Shown here: piece by piece, positions 55,415-64,000 of the stretch | How the letters are laid out: every line of letters begins with the position of its first letter | Position numbering within the stretch: position 1 is the stretch's first letter | NCBI RefSeq assembly: GCF_004138335.1 | Contig: NZ_RYFW01000007.1 | Span: forward strand, 124,001-188,000 | Direction: 5' to 3' | Length of the DNA: 64,000 bases | Source of the DNA: Peristeroidobacter agariperforans | GTDB lineage: Bacteria > Pseudomonadota > Gammaproteobacteria > Steroidobacterales > Steroidobacteraceae | Made by a program: the position numbers and the translations under genes | The notes under the pieces: model-generated | What the model was told of the DNA's origin: nothing | What the model saw: the letters and a program-made list of their open reading frames with translations, nothing else | Databases searched by the model: none

Positions 55415-56734
55415 ATGTCGCATTACATAGTCGAGCCCGTTCCTGGCGTTTCCGGCGCGATCCGCGTGCCTGGCGATAAGTCCGTTTCCCATCGCTCGCT
55501 CATGCTCGGCAGCATCGCCGACGGCGTGACCGAAGTGAGTGGCTTCCTGGAAAGCGAAGATTGCCTGTCGACGATGAAGGCGATGCGCGCGCTCGGCGTG
55601 CGTATCGAGCAGATCGGTCCGCAGGCGGTGCGCGTGCATGGCGTCGGCATGCGCGGCTTGAAGCCGGCGAATCACGCACTGGATATGGGCAACTCCGGCA
55701 CAGCGATGCGCTTGATGACGGGCCTGCTGTCGGGCCAGTCATTCGACAGCGAGCTGATCGGCGATTCGTCGCTGATGAAGCGCCCGATGGAGCGCGCCGC
55801 GAAGCCGCTGCGCGAGATGGGTGCGCAGATCGCGACGCTCGACGGTAAACCGCCCGTGAAAATCACCGGCGGCGCGAAGTTGAAGGGCATTCGTTACGAG
55901 CTGCCCGTGGCGAGCGCGCAGGTGAAGTCCGCCGTGCTGCTCGCCGGTTTATATGCAAACACGCCGACGACGGTCATCGAGCCTGCGATCACGCGCGATC
56001 ATACCGAGCGCATGTTGCTGAGCTTCGGCTGCCAGGTCGACGCCGCGCACGGGGAAGTGTCGCTGACGCCGCCGACGCAACTGAAAGCGTGCACCTTGGA
56101 GGTGCCCGGAGACTTTTCCTCCGCAGCCTTCTTCATGGTTGCAGGCTCGATCAACCCCAAGAAAGATGCGGTGCTGACCATCACCGGTGTCGGCATCAAT
56201 CCGACCCGCACCGGCTTGCTGGATATCCTCGCTCTGATGGGTGCGGATCTGCGCGTAGTGAATCATCGCTCTGCCGGCGCCGAACCAGTGGCCGACATCG
56301 AAGTGCGCCCGGCGCAGCTGAAGGGCATCCACGTGCCCGAACACCTGGTGCCGCTGGCGATCGATGAATTCCCGGTGTTGTTCGTGGCAGCATCCTGCGC
56401 GCAGGGCGAGACCATTGTCACCGGCGCGGAAGAATTGCGCGTTAAGGAGAGCGATCGCATTGCTGTCATGGCCGAAGGTTTGAAAGCCATGGGCGTGACT
56501 TGCGAAGTGCTGCCCGACGGCATCCGCATTCAAGGTCGCCCGGAAGCGAAGGTGTTCTCTGGCGGCACAGTCGACAGTCATGGCGATCACCGCATCGCGA
56601 TGTCATTCTCGGTGGCCAGCCTGCGCGCCGCCGCACCGATCAAGATCCTGGATGTGGCGAACGTGGCCACGTCGTTCCCGGACTTCCCCGGCACGGCCGG
56701 GTCGGCGGGGCTGAACGTCGCCGTGCATGACTGA
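55415..56734 (+). CDS. aroA: 5-enolpyruvylshikimate-3-phosphate synthase AroA
   Basis: A 439-residue shikimate-pathway enzyme. PGDKSVSHRSLMLGSIADG and LDMGNSGTAMRLMTGLLSG are the two signature regions, and LRVKESDRIAVMAEGLKAMGV follows. The GNSGTAMRL form groups it with the class II-like bacterial enzymes. It overlaps cmk by 8 bases, so the two are coupled. It lies 72 bases after pheA. Confidence 0.97.
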   Translation: MSHYIVEPVPGVSGAIRVPGDKSVSHRSLMLGSIADGVTEVSGFLESEDCLSTMKAMRALGVRIEQIGPQAVRVHGVGMRGLKPANHALDMGNSGTAMRLMTGLLSGQSFDSELIGDSSLMKRPMERAAKPLREMGAQIATLDGKPPVKITGGAKLKGIRYELPVASAQVKSAVLLAGLYANTPTTVIEPAITRDHTERMLLSFGCQVDAAHGEVSLTPPTQLKACTLEVPGDFSSAAFFMVAGSINPKKDAVLTITGVGINPTRTGLLDILALMGADLRVVNHRSAGAEPVADIEVRPAQLKGIHVPEHLVPLAIDEFPVLFVAASCAQGETIVTGAEELRVKESDRIAVMAEGLKAMGVTCEVLPDGIRIQGRPEAKVFSGGTVDSHGDHRIAMSFSVASLRAAAPIKILDVANVATSFPDFPGTAGSAGLNVAVHD

Positions 56735-57413
56735 CAGCATTCCGATTCTCACTATCGATGGCCCGAGCGGCTCGGGCAAAGGCACGATCGCGCGGCGGGT
56801 CGCCGACCAGCTTGGCTGGCATCTGCTCGATAGCGGTGCGTTGTATCGCCTGGTCGCGCTGGCCGGTCAGCGCAAGAGCCTCGATCCGACCGATCAAACC
56901 GGTCATGAACGGGTCGCCCAGCAGCTGAATGTCAGATTCGGCCTAGCCCCGGACGGCGGCGAGCAGATCTGGCTGGAAGGCGAGGAAGTCAGCAAGGCGA
57001 TCCGGACCGAGCAGACCGGCGAGGGCGCCTCCCGCGTGGGGGCCATGTCGGGCGTCCGTGCGGCCCTATTAGAGCGTCAGCGTGCATTTGCACAGCCTCC
57101 CGGTCTGGTGGCCGACGGTCGCGACATGGGAACTGTGGTTTTTCCGTCCGCGCGGCTCAAGATATACCTCACGGCAAGCGCTGAGGAGCGCGCCCGTCGG
57201 CGCTATAACCAGTTGAAAGACAAGGGGCTCGATGCTAACCTCGCCGCCCTTTCGCTGGACATCGCCGAGCGTGACCGACGCGACGCAAGCCGCCCGATCG
57301 CCCCGCTAAAGCCTGCGGATGACGCGCTGATCGTGGACTCCACCTCGATGACGATTGACGCCGTCCTGGCCAGAGTTCTGGAACTGGCCGCCGCGCGCTT
57401 CGGGCGCGGTTGA
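56727..57413 (+). CDS. cmk: Cytidylate kinase Cmk
   Basis: A 228-residue kinase phosphorylating CMP and dCMP. The P-loop is IDGPSGSGKGTIARRVADQLGWHLLDSGALYR, followed by the CMP-binding insert and VADGRDMGTVVFPSARLKIYLTASAEERARRRY. The end, ADDALIVDSTSMTIDAVLARVLE, is typical. Start is ATG at 56727 within the aroA end. Confidence 0.97.
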   Translation: MTDSIPILTIDGPSGSGKGTIARRVADQLGWHLLDSGALYRLVALAGQRKSLDPTDQTGHERVAQQLNVRFGLAPDGGEQIWLEGEEVSKAIRTEQTGEGASRVGAMSGVRAALLERQRAFAQPPGLVADGRDMGTVVFPSARLKIYLTASAEERARRRYNQLKDKGLDANLAALSLDIAERDRRDASRPIAPLKPADDALIVDSTSMTIDAVLARVLELAAARFGRG

Positions 57414-57538
57414 TTCCAAGCTGAAAGAGTTTCGTTTTGTTGGTGCCGCGCCGGATGCGTGGCTTGATTCAATAACCCCTCGTCGGACCGGATGCCGGCA
57501 GGACAAACACGCGGGCTCTTGTGGCCCTGGAAATACTC

Positions 57539-59218
57539 ATGACCGAAAGTTTTGCGCAACTGTTCGAAGAAAGTCTGGCCTCCCAACGGATCAAGCCAGG
57601 CGCCATCCTCACCGGCCGAGTGGTGGAAGTCGGGCCCGACGTGGTGCTCGTCAACGCCGGCCTGAAGAGCGAGGCAGTGATCCCGGTCGAGCAATTCAAG
57701 AACGACCGTGGCGAGATCGAAGTCAGCGTCGGCGATGACGTCGAGGTCGCCCTCGACAGCGTCGAAGACGGCAATGGCGAAACGCGCCTGTCGCGCGAAA
57801 AAGCCAAGCGCGCCCGCACCTGGTCGCGTCTCGAGCAGGCGTTCGAGAAGCAGGAGATCGTCAAGGGCATCATCAATGGCCGCGTCAAGGGCGGTTTCAC
57901 CGTCGAGATCGACTTCGTCCGCGCGTTCCTGCCGGGCTCGCTGGTCGATGTGCGTCCGGTGCGCGATCCCTCGTATCTCGAAGGCAAGACCCTCGAGTTC
58001 AAGGTCATCAAGCTGGATCAGAAGCGCAACAACGTGGTCGTGTCGCGTCGTGCGGTGGTCGAGCAGGAATACAGCGCAGAGCGTTCGGAGCTGCTGGAGA
58101 AGCTGCAGGAAGGCGCGGTCGTCAAGGGCACGGTCAAGAACCTCACCGATTACGGTGCGTTCGTGGACCTGGGCGGCATCGACGGCCTCTTGCACATCAC
58201 CGACATGGCGTGGAAGCGCGTCAAGCATCCGTCCGAAGTCGTCACGGTTGGCGACGAGATCGATGTGCGCATCCTGAAGTTCGACCGCGAGCGTCAGCGC
58301 GTCAGCCTCGGCATCAAGCAGCTGGGCAACGATCCGTGGCAGAACATCGCCCGTCGTTACCCGACCGGCTCGCGTCTGTTCGGCAAGGTCACCAACATCG
58401 CCGACTACGGCTGCTTCGTGGAAATCGAAGAGGGCGTGGAAGGCCTGGTGCACGTCTCCGAAATGGACTGGACCAACAAGAACGTGAATCCCTCCAAGGT
58501 CGTGCACATCGGCCAGGAAGTGGAAGTCATGGTGTTGGACATCGACGAAGAGCGTCGTCGTATTTCTCTGGGCATCAAGCAGTGTCAGTCGAATCCTTGG
58601 AAGGACTTCGGCGACAACTACAACCGCGGCGACAAGGTCAGCGGCCAGATCAAGTCGATCACCGACTTCGGCATCTTCATCGGTCTGTCCGGCGGCATCG
58701 ACGGTCTGGTGCACCTCTCCGATATCTCCTGGGACATCCCGGGCGAAGAGGCGGTGCGCAACTATCAGAAGGGTCAGCAGGTCGAAGCCATGGTGCTGTC
58801 GATCGATCCGGAGCGCGAGCGCATTTCGCTGGGCATCAAGCAGCTGGCGAAGGATCCGTTCTCGGCCTGGATCGCCGATCATCCGAAGGGCAGCATCGTG
58901 AAGGGCAAGGTGCGCGAAGTCGACGCCAAGGGTGCGATCATCGACCTGGGCGGCGGCGTGGATGGCCATCTGCGCGCTTCCGAGCTGTCGCGTGACCGCG
59001 TGGAAGACGCCCGTACGGTGCTGAAGGTCGACCAGGAAGTGGAAGCCCGCTTCACCAACGTCGATCGCAAGAGCCGCACGATTGCTCTGTCGATCAAGGC
59101 GAAGGAAATTCACGAGGAAGCCGAGGTGGTATCGAATTACCGCACCAACGAGACCTCGGCCGGCACCAGCCTGGGCGACTTGCTGAAGGAGCACATTGGC
59201 GGAAGCCAGGACAATTAA
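57539..59218 (+). CDS. rpsA: Ribosomal protein S1
   Basis: A 559-residue 30S protein that binds mRNA. The ATG at 57539 is preferred; a GTG at 57521 would add six residues. Six S1 repeats are visible, each with a VxGxV....G.FV...G..G..H pattern (for example [57 protein letters not shown]). The cmk-rpsA-ihfB order is conserved in gammaproteobacteria. The 125-base gap before it must hold its promoter, but I see no strong box pair. Confidence 0.98.
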   Translation: MTESFAQLFEESLASQRIKPGAILTGRVVEVGPDVVLVNAGLKSEAVIPVEQFKNDRGEIEVSVGDDVEVALDSVEDGNGETRLSREKAKRARTWSRLEQAFEKQEIVKGIINGRVKGGFTVEIDFVRAFLPGSLVDVRPVRDPSYLEGKTLEFKVIKLDQKRNNVVVSRRAVVEQEYSAERSELLEKLQEGAVVKGTVKNLTDYGAFVDLGGIDGLLHITDMAWKRVKHPSEVVTVGDEIDVRILKFDRERQRVSLGIKQLGNDPWQNIARRYPTGSRLFGKVTNIADYGCFVEIEEGVEGLVHVSEMDWTNKNVNPSKVVHIGQEVEVMVLDIDEERRRISLGIKQCQSNPWKDFGDNYNRGDKVSGQIKSITDFGIFIGLSGGIDGLVHLSDISWDIPGEEAVRNYQKGQQVEAMVLSIDPERERISLGIKQLAKDPFSAWIADHPKGSIVKGKVREVDAKGAIIDLGGGVDGHLRASELSRDRVEDARTVLKVDQEVEARFTNVDRKSRTIALSIKAKEIHEEAEVVSNYRTNETSAGTSLGDLLKEHIGGSQDN

Positions 59219-59226
59219 CCTGTCCC

Positions 59227-59278
59227 GAGCGACACTCAGCGGCACGGCGGTGGCTTGCCACCGCCGTGCTTGTCGCTC
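59227..59278 (+). other. Strong two-part hairpin between rpsA and ihfB
   Basis: An inner perfect 12-pair stem (GCACGGCGGTGG, loop CTTG, CCACCGCCGTGC) is enclosed by an outer 8-pair stem (GAGCGACA / TGTCGCTC) with a 7-base bulge. There is no T tract after it. It could be the rpsA transcript end, a processing site or a partial block to read-through into ihfB. Confidence 0.6.
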
Positions 59279-59317
59279 CCAGGCAGGTTCCGTGGAAGAA
59301 CAACAACGGGCCCGAGC

Positions 59318-59620
59318 ATGACCAAATCGGAACTCATCGAGCTCATTGCAGCCAAGCAAAAACATCTGCCGGCCAAGGACGTGGAACTGGCGGTGAAGCA
59401 GGTGCTGGAGATCATGAGCGATGCCCTGGCCCAGGGCGGTCGCATCGAGATCCGCGGCTTCGGCAGCTTTTCATTGCATTTCCGTCCGCCACGCCAGGGC
59501 CGCAATCCCAAGACCGGCGAGACCGTGGCGCTGTCTGGCAAATACGTGCCGCACTTCAAGCCCGGCAAGGACCTGCGCGAGCGGGTCAATGACGGCGCCG
59601 ATAGTCCCATCCGGGACTGA
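59318..59620 (+). CDS. ihfB: Integration host factor beta subunit
   Basis: A 100-residue DNA-bending protein from the ATG at 59318. The HU/IHF family motif is [51 protein letters not shown], with the Pro that intercalates in the DNA (RNPKTG). The helical start [29 protein letters not shown] is typical of IhfB. It pairs with IhfA encoded elsewhere. A palindromic element starts right at its stop. Confidence 0.95.
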   Translation: MTKSELIELIAAKQKHLPAKDVELAVKQVLEIMSDALAQGGRIEIRGFGSFSLHFRPPRQGRNPKTGETVALSGKYVPHFKPGKDLRERVNDGADSPIRD

Positions 59621-59726
59621 AGCGGTTGGCGGTTCGCGGTTAGCGGTTGGTGAAGAGGGGAACACGGCTTGGTCCGTTGCCTCTAAACTAACCGCCAACC
59701 GCGAACCGCTAACCGCCAACCGCCTT
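59621..59726. repeat. Heptamer palindromic element, copy C (ihfB/lapA)
   Basis: The first arm (AAGCGGTTGGCGGTTCGCGG and on, ending GTGAAGAGG) begins directly after the ihfB stop. The complementary arm (AACTAACCGCCAACCGCGAA and on) ends at about 59726, four bases before lapA. The centre is about 30 bases. It fills the whole 110-base spacer. Confidence 0.85.
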
Positions 59727-59730
59727 TCGA

Positions 59731-60021
59731 ATGTCCCGCGTCGTTTTCTACCTCACCGTCGCCCTCGCTGCACTCGTTGCGCTGTTCGTCAGCGCCATGA
59801 ATGTCGATCGAGTCGAGGTGGAGCTGGCGTTCCTGCGGATTGCGACTCCGCTCGGCCTTGCGCTGGTCGTCGCCTTCGTCGCCGGTCTGGTGGCGGGGTT
59901 GATCTGGCGCGTCTATTGGGTTGCCGAGCTGCTCAATGAGCGCGGCCGGCTGCGACGCGCCTTGCGTCTGGCCGAGCAGCGCGCTCGCACCGCCGCTGCG
60001 ACCGGGGAAAATGCCGGCTGA
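59731..60021 (+). CDS. lapA: Lipopolysaccharide assembly protein LapA (DUF1049)
   Basis: A 96-residue inner-membrane protein with two transmembrane helices: FYLTVALAALVALFVSAMN and PLGLALVVAFVAGLVAGLIWRVYW, then a basic coiled tail. It works with LapB, which controls LpxC turnover. No Shine-Dalgarno sequence is seen: the ATG follows the end of a palindrome with TTTCGA between. It overlaps lapB by 11 bases. Confidence 0.9.
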   Translation: MSRVVFYLTVALAALVALFVSAMNVDRVEVELAFLRIATPLGLALVVAFVAGLVAGLIWRVYWVAELLNERGRLRRALRLAEQRARTAAATGENAG

Positions 60022-61204
60022 CCCACCGTCTTTCTTGTTGATCGCCGCACTGTTCGTTGCCGCGGCTGCCGGCTGGCTTTTCGGCCGCTATCGTTCCGGC
60101 GCCGGCGGCGCTCGTGCCTCCGAGCCGAACAAACTTTCCGAAGAATATTTCCGCGGCCTGGGCTTCCTGCTCGACGAAGAGCCTGACAAGGCGCTGGAAG
60201 TGTTCCTGCGCATGGTCGACGTCGACAACGACACGGTCGAAACTCACTTCGCGCTGGGCAATCTTTATCGCCGCCGTGGCGAAGTGGAGCGTGCCATTCG
60301 CGTGCACGAGAACATCATGGCGCGCCCATCGCTCAGCGACGAGCACCGTCTGCACGCGATGTTTGCTCTGGGCGAGGACTACTTTCGCGCCGGCTTGTTC
60401 GACCGCGCCGAACGTTTGTTTCTACAGCTCGCCGATGGCAGCGGCCGCCACGTGCAGGCGTTACGCTATCTGTTGCGCATCTACGAGCAGCAGCGCGATT
60501 GGGAGCAGGCGATCGTCGCGCATCGCAAGCTCGTCGCGGTCGCTTCACCCGAGCACCCGACCGCGATTGCCCATTATCACTGCGAGCTCGCCGAGCAGAT
60601 GCGCGCAAAGGGCGACTTCACCGGCGCTCGCGAACAATTGCACCTCGCGCGCGATGCTCAACGTAATTTTCCGCGAGGCGCGCTGATCCGCGCCGACATC
60701 GCACTCGATATGAATCAGCCCGAGCTCGCAGCATTGCTGTGCCAGCGTGCGGTCGAGCTGCATCCCAAGCTACTTACACTGGCGTTGCCTCGCGTGATGC
60801 GTGCGATGCGCGGCACCGATGCGGGCGAAATCGAACGGCGTTTCCGTGTGTGGATACGGCCCGATCCCGTGGCACGCGCGGAGCTGGCATACGCCGCCAT
60901 TGTCGCTGGGTTGGAACAGGAGTCGTTCGTTCGCGAGTGTTTGCCCGACCTGCTGCGGGAGGATCCGACCCTCGGCGAGATCGTGAGCGCCACCAGCGGC
61001 GATCCTTCCCATCTGACCGCCGAACAATGCACGGCGCTGGCGACAGCGCTGGGGCGAATTCTCCGACGCACCCAACGCTATCGCTGCGTGGACTGCGGCT
61101 TCGCCAGCGCGGCACATTTCTGGCAATGCCCTGGCTGCCGCAGCTGGGATGCGTTCGCGCCGGTAGCGCTGCTGGACCTGACGCCCGGCATGCATCGACG
61201 CTAG
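60011..61204 (+). CDS. lapB: Lipopolysaccharide assembly protein LapB
   Basis: A 397-residue protein from the ATG at 60011. An N-terminal membrane helix (SFLLIAALFVAAAAGWLFGRY) anchors a cytosolic array of about nine TPR repeats (for example AIRVHENIMARPSLSDEHRLHAMFALGEDYFRAGLFDRAE). The C-terminal rubredoxin-like zinc site is RCVDCGFASAAHFWQCPGCRSWDAF. It brings LpxC to FtsH and so limits LPS synthesis, and E. coli LapB is 389 residues. Overlaps lapA by 11 bases. Confidence 0.95.
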   Translation: MPADPPSFLLIAALFVAAAAGWLFGRYRSGAGGARASEPNKLSEEYFRGLGFLLDEEPDKALEVFLRMVDVDNDTVETHFALGNLYRRRGEVERAIRVHENIMARPSLSDEHRLHAMFALGEDYFRAGLFDRAERLFLQLADGSGRHVQALRYLLRIYEQQRDWEQAIVAHRKLVAVASPEHPTAIAHYHCELAEQMRAKGDFTGAREQLHLARDAQRNFPRGALIRADIALDMNQPELAALLCQRAVELHPKLLTLALPRVMRAMRGTDAGEIERRFRVWIRPDPVARAELAYAAIVAGLEQESFVRECLPDLLREDPTLGEIVSATSGDPSHLTAEQCTALATALGRILRRTQRYRCVDCGFASAAHFWQCPGCRSWDAFAPVALLDLTPGMHRR

Positions 61205-61356
61205 GCATATCGGGGCGCTGCAGATCGTCCGATTGCGTAGGCTTTTGCCCCGATATTGGCGCTTCAGGGACGACCCATCGTGTCGACAATCTCCGCCGCC
61301 GGATGCCATCGCATCCGTCTCGCTACGGCAAATTGAATACATTCAAGGAGAGAATC

Positions 61357-61659
61357 ATGTCGACACATCTTTCGGTCCGGCGCGCGGTGCAGGCGTTGAT
61401 CTGTAGCCTGTTGCCTGCGGCAGGCTGGGCCGGCCCGGTGGACATCAACACCGCCGACGCCGCCACCATCGCCAAAGAGCTGCAAGGCATCGGGCTCAGC
61501 AAGGCGCAGGACATCGTCGAGTACCGCGAAAAGAACGGGGCCTTCAAGAGCGCCGACGAGCTGCGCAAGATCAAGGGCATCGGCGCCAAAACGCTGGAAC
61601 GAAACCGCGTCAACATCCGTATGGATTCCGCGACAACCGGCGCTCGCAAGGGCAGCTGA
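61357..61659 (+). CDS. ComEA-like helix-hairpin-helix DNA-binding protein
   Basis: A 100-residue exported protein from the ATG at 61357 with AAGGAG nine bases before it. A signal peptide (~1-26, ending GWAG) precedes two helix-hairpin-helix motifs: VDINTADAATIAKELQGIGLSKAQDIVEYRE and GAFKSADELRKIKGIGAKTLERNRVNI. This is the stand-alone ComEA type, which binds incoming double-stranded DNA in the periplasm during transformation. An intrinsic terminator follows. Confidence 0.9.
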   Translation: MSTHLSVRRAVQALICSLLPAAGWAGPVDINTADAATIAKELQGIGLSKAQDIVEYREKNGAFKSADELRKIKGIGAKTLERNRVNIRMDSATTGARKGS

Positions 61660-61681
61660 GGCGATAAATGGTGTGAACTGC

Positions 61682-61709
61682 GCCCGGTCACCAGGGACCG
61701 GGCCTTTTG
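61682..61709 (+). terminator. Intrinsic terminator after the ComEA-like gene
   Basis: GCCCGGTC and GACCGGGC pair around a six-base loop, and a CTTTTGT tract follows. It separates the gene from galU, 73 bases further on. Confidence 0.75.
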
Positions 61710-61782
61710 TCACCCCTCCGCTCGCAGCCGCTTGCGATATCATCGGCGTCGCACCCCTTAAGTACCAACGCGGAGATGTGCA

Positions 61783-62688
61783 GTGGCGAAAGTATCGACG
61801 ACCGAGATCCGGACGGCAGTGTTTCCAGTGGCGGGGCGCGGCACGCGCTTTTTGCCGGCCACCAAGGCCAGTCCCAAAGAGATGTTGCCGATCGTCGACA
61901 AGCCGCTGATCCAGTACGCCGCCGAAGAGGCGCTCGCGGCCGGTGCCCGCAAGCTCGTATTCATTACCGGCAGCTCCAAGCGGGCCATCGAAGACCATTT
62001 CGATTCCGACCACGAGCTGGAGGAGGCGCTGGAAGCGCAGGGCAAGCGGGACTTGCTCAAGGCGCTGAAGGACATCGTGCCGTCGTGGGCCAGCTGCATA
62101 TACATTCGTCAGCCGTCGCCGCTGGGTTTGGGTCATGCCGTGTGGTGCGCCAAGCCGGTGGTCGGCGACGAACCTTTCTTCGTGCACCTCGCCGACGACT
62201 TGATCGACGCGCCGACGCCGTGCCTGCGTCAGATGGCTGAGGTGTATGCGGAGCGGGGCGGCAGTGTGCTCGGTGTGGAAACCGTGCCGCGCGCCGAAAC
62301 GGACAAATACGGCATCGTTGCAACCGAAGAGCGCGAAGGCCGCATCAGCAAAGTCAAACAGATCGTCGAGAAGCCGCGGCCGTCGAATGCGCCCTCGACG
62401 CTGGCCGTGGTCGGCCGTTATCTGTTGTCGCCGACCATTTTCGCCAAGCTCGAGAACACCGGGCGGGGCGCGGGCGGAGAGATTCAGCTCACCGATGCGA
62501 TCGCCGATCTGCTCGGCGACGAAAACGTGTTTGCTTACGAGTTCGAAGGCAAGCGCTACGACTGCGGCAGCAAGCTCGGTTATCTGCAAGCCACCGTCGA
62601 GTACGGCTTGAAGCACGAAAGCCTCGGCACCAAGTTCCACGACTATCTGCGCAACCTCGCGACGACCACGCTCGCGCCGAAGGGCTAG
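61783..62688 (+). CDS. galU: UTP-glucose-1-phosphate uridylyltransferase GalU
   Basis: A 301-residue enzyme making UDP-glucose for LPS and polysaccharides. [40 protein letters not shown] is the nucleotidyltransferase signature, and the UDP-glucose-binding VEKPRP and [10 protein letters not shown] motifs follow. The start is a GTG at 61783 with CGGAGATG upstream. Standard length. Flanked by terminators on both sides, so probably monocistronic. Confidence 0.96.
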   Translation: MAKVSTTEIRTAVFPVAGRGTRFLPATKASPKEMLPIVDKPLIQYAAEEALAAGARKLVFITGSSKRAIEDHFDSDHELEEALEAQGKRDLLKALKDIVPSWASCIYIRQPSPLGLGHAVWCAKPVVGDEPFFVHLADDLIDAPTPCLRQMAEVYAERGGSVLGVETVPRAETDKYGIVATEEREGRISKVKQIVEKPRPSNAPSTLAVVGRYLLSPTIFAKLENTGRGAGGEIQLTDAIADLLGDENVFAYEFEGKRYDCGSKLGYLQATVEYGLKHESLGTKFHDYLRNLATTTLAPKG

Positions 62689-62700
62689 CCAACTCCTGTG

Positions 62701-62733
62701 GGCGGGCCAGCGCGGGCCCGCCTGCATTTGTTT
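62701..62733 (+). terminator. Terminator-like hairpin after galU
   Basis: GGCGGGCC and GGCCCGCC form an 8-pair stem with a six-base loop, followed by a T-rich stretch (TGCATTTGTTT). The weaker T tract lowers confidence. Confidence 0.55.
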
Positions 62734-62753
62734 CCAACGTTTCGAGATCCCCC

Positions 62754-64000
62754 ATGTCAGCTAATACAGACCTGCACAACCGGCGCAACGCTGCGCTCAC
62801 CAAGGGCATGTCCACCATGCTGCCCATCTACATCGAGAAGGGGCAGAACGCCGAAGTGTGGGATGCGGACGGGCGCCGTTACGTCGACTTCGCCGGCGGC
62901 ATCGCCGTGTTGAACACCGGTCACCTGCACCCGCAGGTGAAGGCGGCCGTGCAGCAGCAGCTCGACGCAGGCTTCACGCACACCTGCGTGATGATCACGC
63001 CATATCGCGTTGCCGTCGAACTGGCCGAGAAGCTCAATGCGCTGGCGCCGGGCCCGACGCCGAAGAAGACGATGCTGGTCACCACCGGCGCGGAAGCGGT
63101 CGAAAACGCGGTGAAGATCGCGCGCGCTCACACAGGGCGCTCCGCTGTGATCGCGTTCGGCGGCAGCTTCCACGGCCGCACTTATATGGCGATGGCGCTG
63201 ACCGGCAAAGTGTCGCCGTACAAGGTGGGGTTCGGTCCGTTCCCCGGCGATGTTTATCACGTCCCGTTTCCGGTGACGTATCACGGTGTAACGTCCGAGG
63301 ACAGCCTCGCCGCGCTCGATCAGCTCTTCAAATACGACGTCGAGCCTTCACGCGTGGCTGCCATCATCATCGAGCCGGTGCTCGGCGAAGGCGGCTTCTA
63401 TGCGGCGCCCGTGGAATTCCTCAAAGCACTGCGCGCGCTTTGTGACAAGCACGGCATCGTGCTGATCGTCGATGAGATCCAGACCGGCTTCGCTCGCACC
63501 GGCAAGATGTTTGCTATCGAGCACTACGGCATCGAGCCGGATCTGATGACCATGGCGAAGAGCCTGGCCGGAGGTTTCCCGCTCGCAGCCGTCGTCGGCA
63601 AGCAGCAGATCATGGACGCGCCGATTACCGGCGGTCTCGGTGGAACGTACGCAGGCTCGGCTGTGAGCTGCGCCGCTGCGCTCGCCGTGATCGATGTGAT
63701 GGAGAAGGAGAAGTTGCCGGCGCGCGCCAATCATGTTGGCGACATCCTCATGCAACGATTGCGCAAGTTCCAGGGCGAGTTCACGTGCGTCGGTGAAGTA
63801 CGCGGCCTGGGTGCGATGGTTGCGATGGAGCTGGTGCGTAACCGCGATCCGCATGCGCCCGATGCGGATCTGGCGAAGGCGCTGGTTCAGCGCGCGGCTG
63901 CCAACGGCCTGGTGCTGTTGTCGTGCGGCCTTTACGCCAACGTGATTCGCTTGCTGGTGCCGTTGACCGCGTCCGACGCGATCATCAACGAAGGCCTCGA
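62754..64000 (+). CDS. gabT: 4-aminobutyrate aminotransferase GabT (5' part, runs off the window)
   Basis: An open frame from the ATG at 62754 continues through the window end with no stop (~415 codons). It is a class III PLP aminotransferase: TGAEAVENAVKIARAHTGR, GGSFHGRTYMAMALTGKV, IVDEIQTGFARTGKMFAIE and the PLP Lys in TMAKSLAGGFPLAAVVG. The block PYRVAVELAEKLNALAPG and the GGTYAGSAVSCAAALAVIDVM end match GABA transaminases best; other omega-aminotransferases are possible. Converts GABA to succinic semialdehyde. Confidence 0.88.
   Translation, partial: MSANTDLHNRRNAALTKGMSTMLPIYIEKGQNAEVWDADGRRYVDFAGGIAVLNTGHLHPQVKAAVQQQLDAGFTHTCVMITPYRVAVELAEKLNALAPGPTPKKTMLVTTGAEAVENAVKIARAHTGRSAVIAFGGSFHGRTYMAMALTGKVSPYKVGFGPFPGDVYHVPFPVTYHGVTSEDSLAALDQLFKYDVEPSRVAAIIIEPVLGEGGFYAAPVEFLKALRALCDKHGIVLIVDEIQTGFARTGKMFAIEHYGIEPDLMTMAKSLAGGFPLAAVVGKQQIMDAPITGGLGGTYAGSAVSCAAALAVIDVMEKEKLPARANHVGDILMQRLRKFQGEFTCVGEVRGLGAMVAMELVRNRDPHAPDADLAKALVQRAAANGLVLLSCGLYANVIRLLVPLTASDAIINEGL

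Noticed and set aside
57203-59365. A 720-codon minus-strand open frame
   Set aside because: Antisense to rpsA; same composition artefact.
59421-59939. A 172-codon frame crossing copy C
   Set aside because: It is a shadow of ihfB continuing through the palindrome (SRLAVG-like repeats) into lapA; such SRLAVG-like peptides are translation artefacts of the element.

Overview
The window is chromosomal DNA of a high-GC, flagellated gammaproteobacterium. Gene order points to the Xanthomonadales/Nevskiales side (a Steroidobacteraceae or Nevskiaceae-like organism is my best guess, by inference only). Pointers are the rimP-nusA-infB-rbfA-truB-rpsO-pnp run, the cmk-rpsA-ihfB-lapA-lapB run, gyrA-serC-serA-pheA-aroA, the ubiG-rmuC-yciK side cluster, a PHB-synthesis repressor (phaR), and a DksA with a long Ala/Lys/Pro-rich N-terminus. 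No tRNA, rRNA, CRISPR array, prophage or insertion sequence was recognised.

Layout. 1-1.5 kb: the end of a flagellar operon (flgL plus a possible flagellin-like partner). 1.5-16 kb: an accessory stretch of mostly single genes: GNAT, a split serine hydrolase, an exported methyltransferase-like protein, a DUF3857/transglutaminase membrane protein, DinB, AlkB, a beta-helix protein, AraC/GyrI, DUF1003, TspO, a class IV aminotransferase diverging from a LysR regulator, TfoX-N and a pentapeptide-repeat protein. 16-25.4 kb: translation, transcription and RNA-decay operon rimP to pnp, behind a terminator-containing leader. 25.4-28.1 kb (minus strand): dksA, gluQ, phaR. 28.4-34.9 kb: smc, zipA, ligA. 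35-36.8 kb (minus): a parvulin lipoprotein, bolA, yciB. 36.8-43.1 kb: yciO, trpS, scpA, scpB and an rluB-like gene. 43.2-48.9 kb: mainly minus-strand genes, including ubiG, rmuC, a phytoene/squalene-synthase-like gene and a TRZ/ATZ-type amidohydrolase. 49-64 kb: gyrA, serC, serA, pheA, aroA, cmk, rpsA, ihfB, lapA, lapB, a ComEA-like gene, galU and the start of gabT.

Most interesting signals. (1) A family of palindromic elements built from tandem GCGGTTN heptamers fills whole intergenic spacers between co-directional genes (dksA/gluQ, serC/serA, ihfB/lapA). A decayed relative may lie near 43.14 kb. (2) At one copy the element abuts the gluQ coding region, which has no in-frame ATG, GTG or TTG anywhere upstream of its catalytic core. 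(3) SMC-complex subunits ScpA and ScpB both carry very large acidic low-complexity C-terminal tails (about 480 and 190 residues); RbfA has a smaller one. (4) Two enzymes lack a key residue: an RluB-like pseudouridine synthase has Gln in place of the catalytic Asp, and the amidohydrolase lacks its metal-site Asp. (5) A perfect 24-bp palindrome precedes the dinB-like gene, and a ~33-bp inverted repeat follows ligA.
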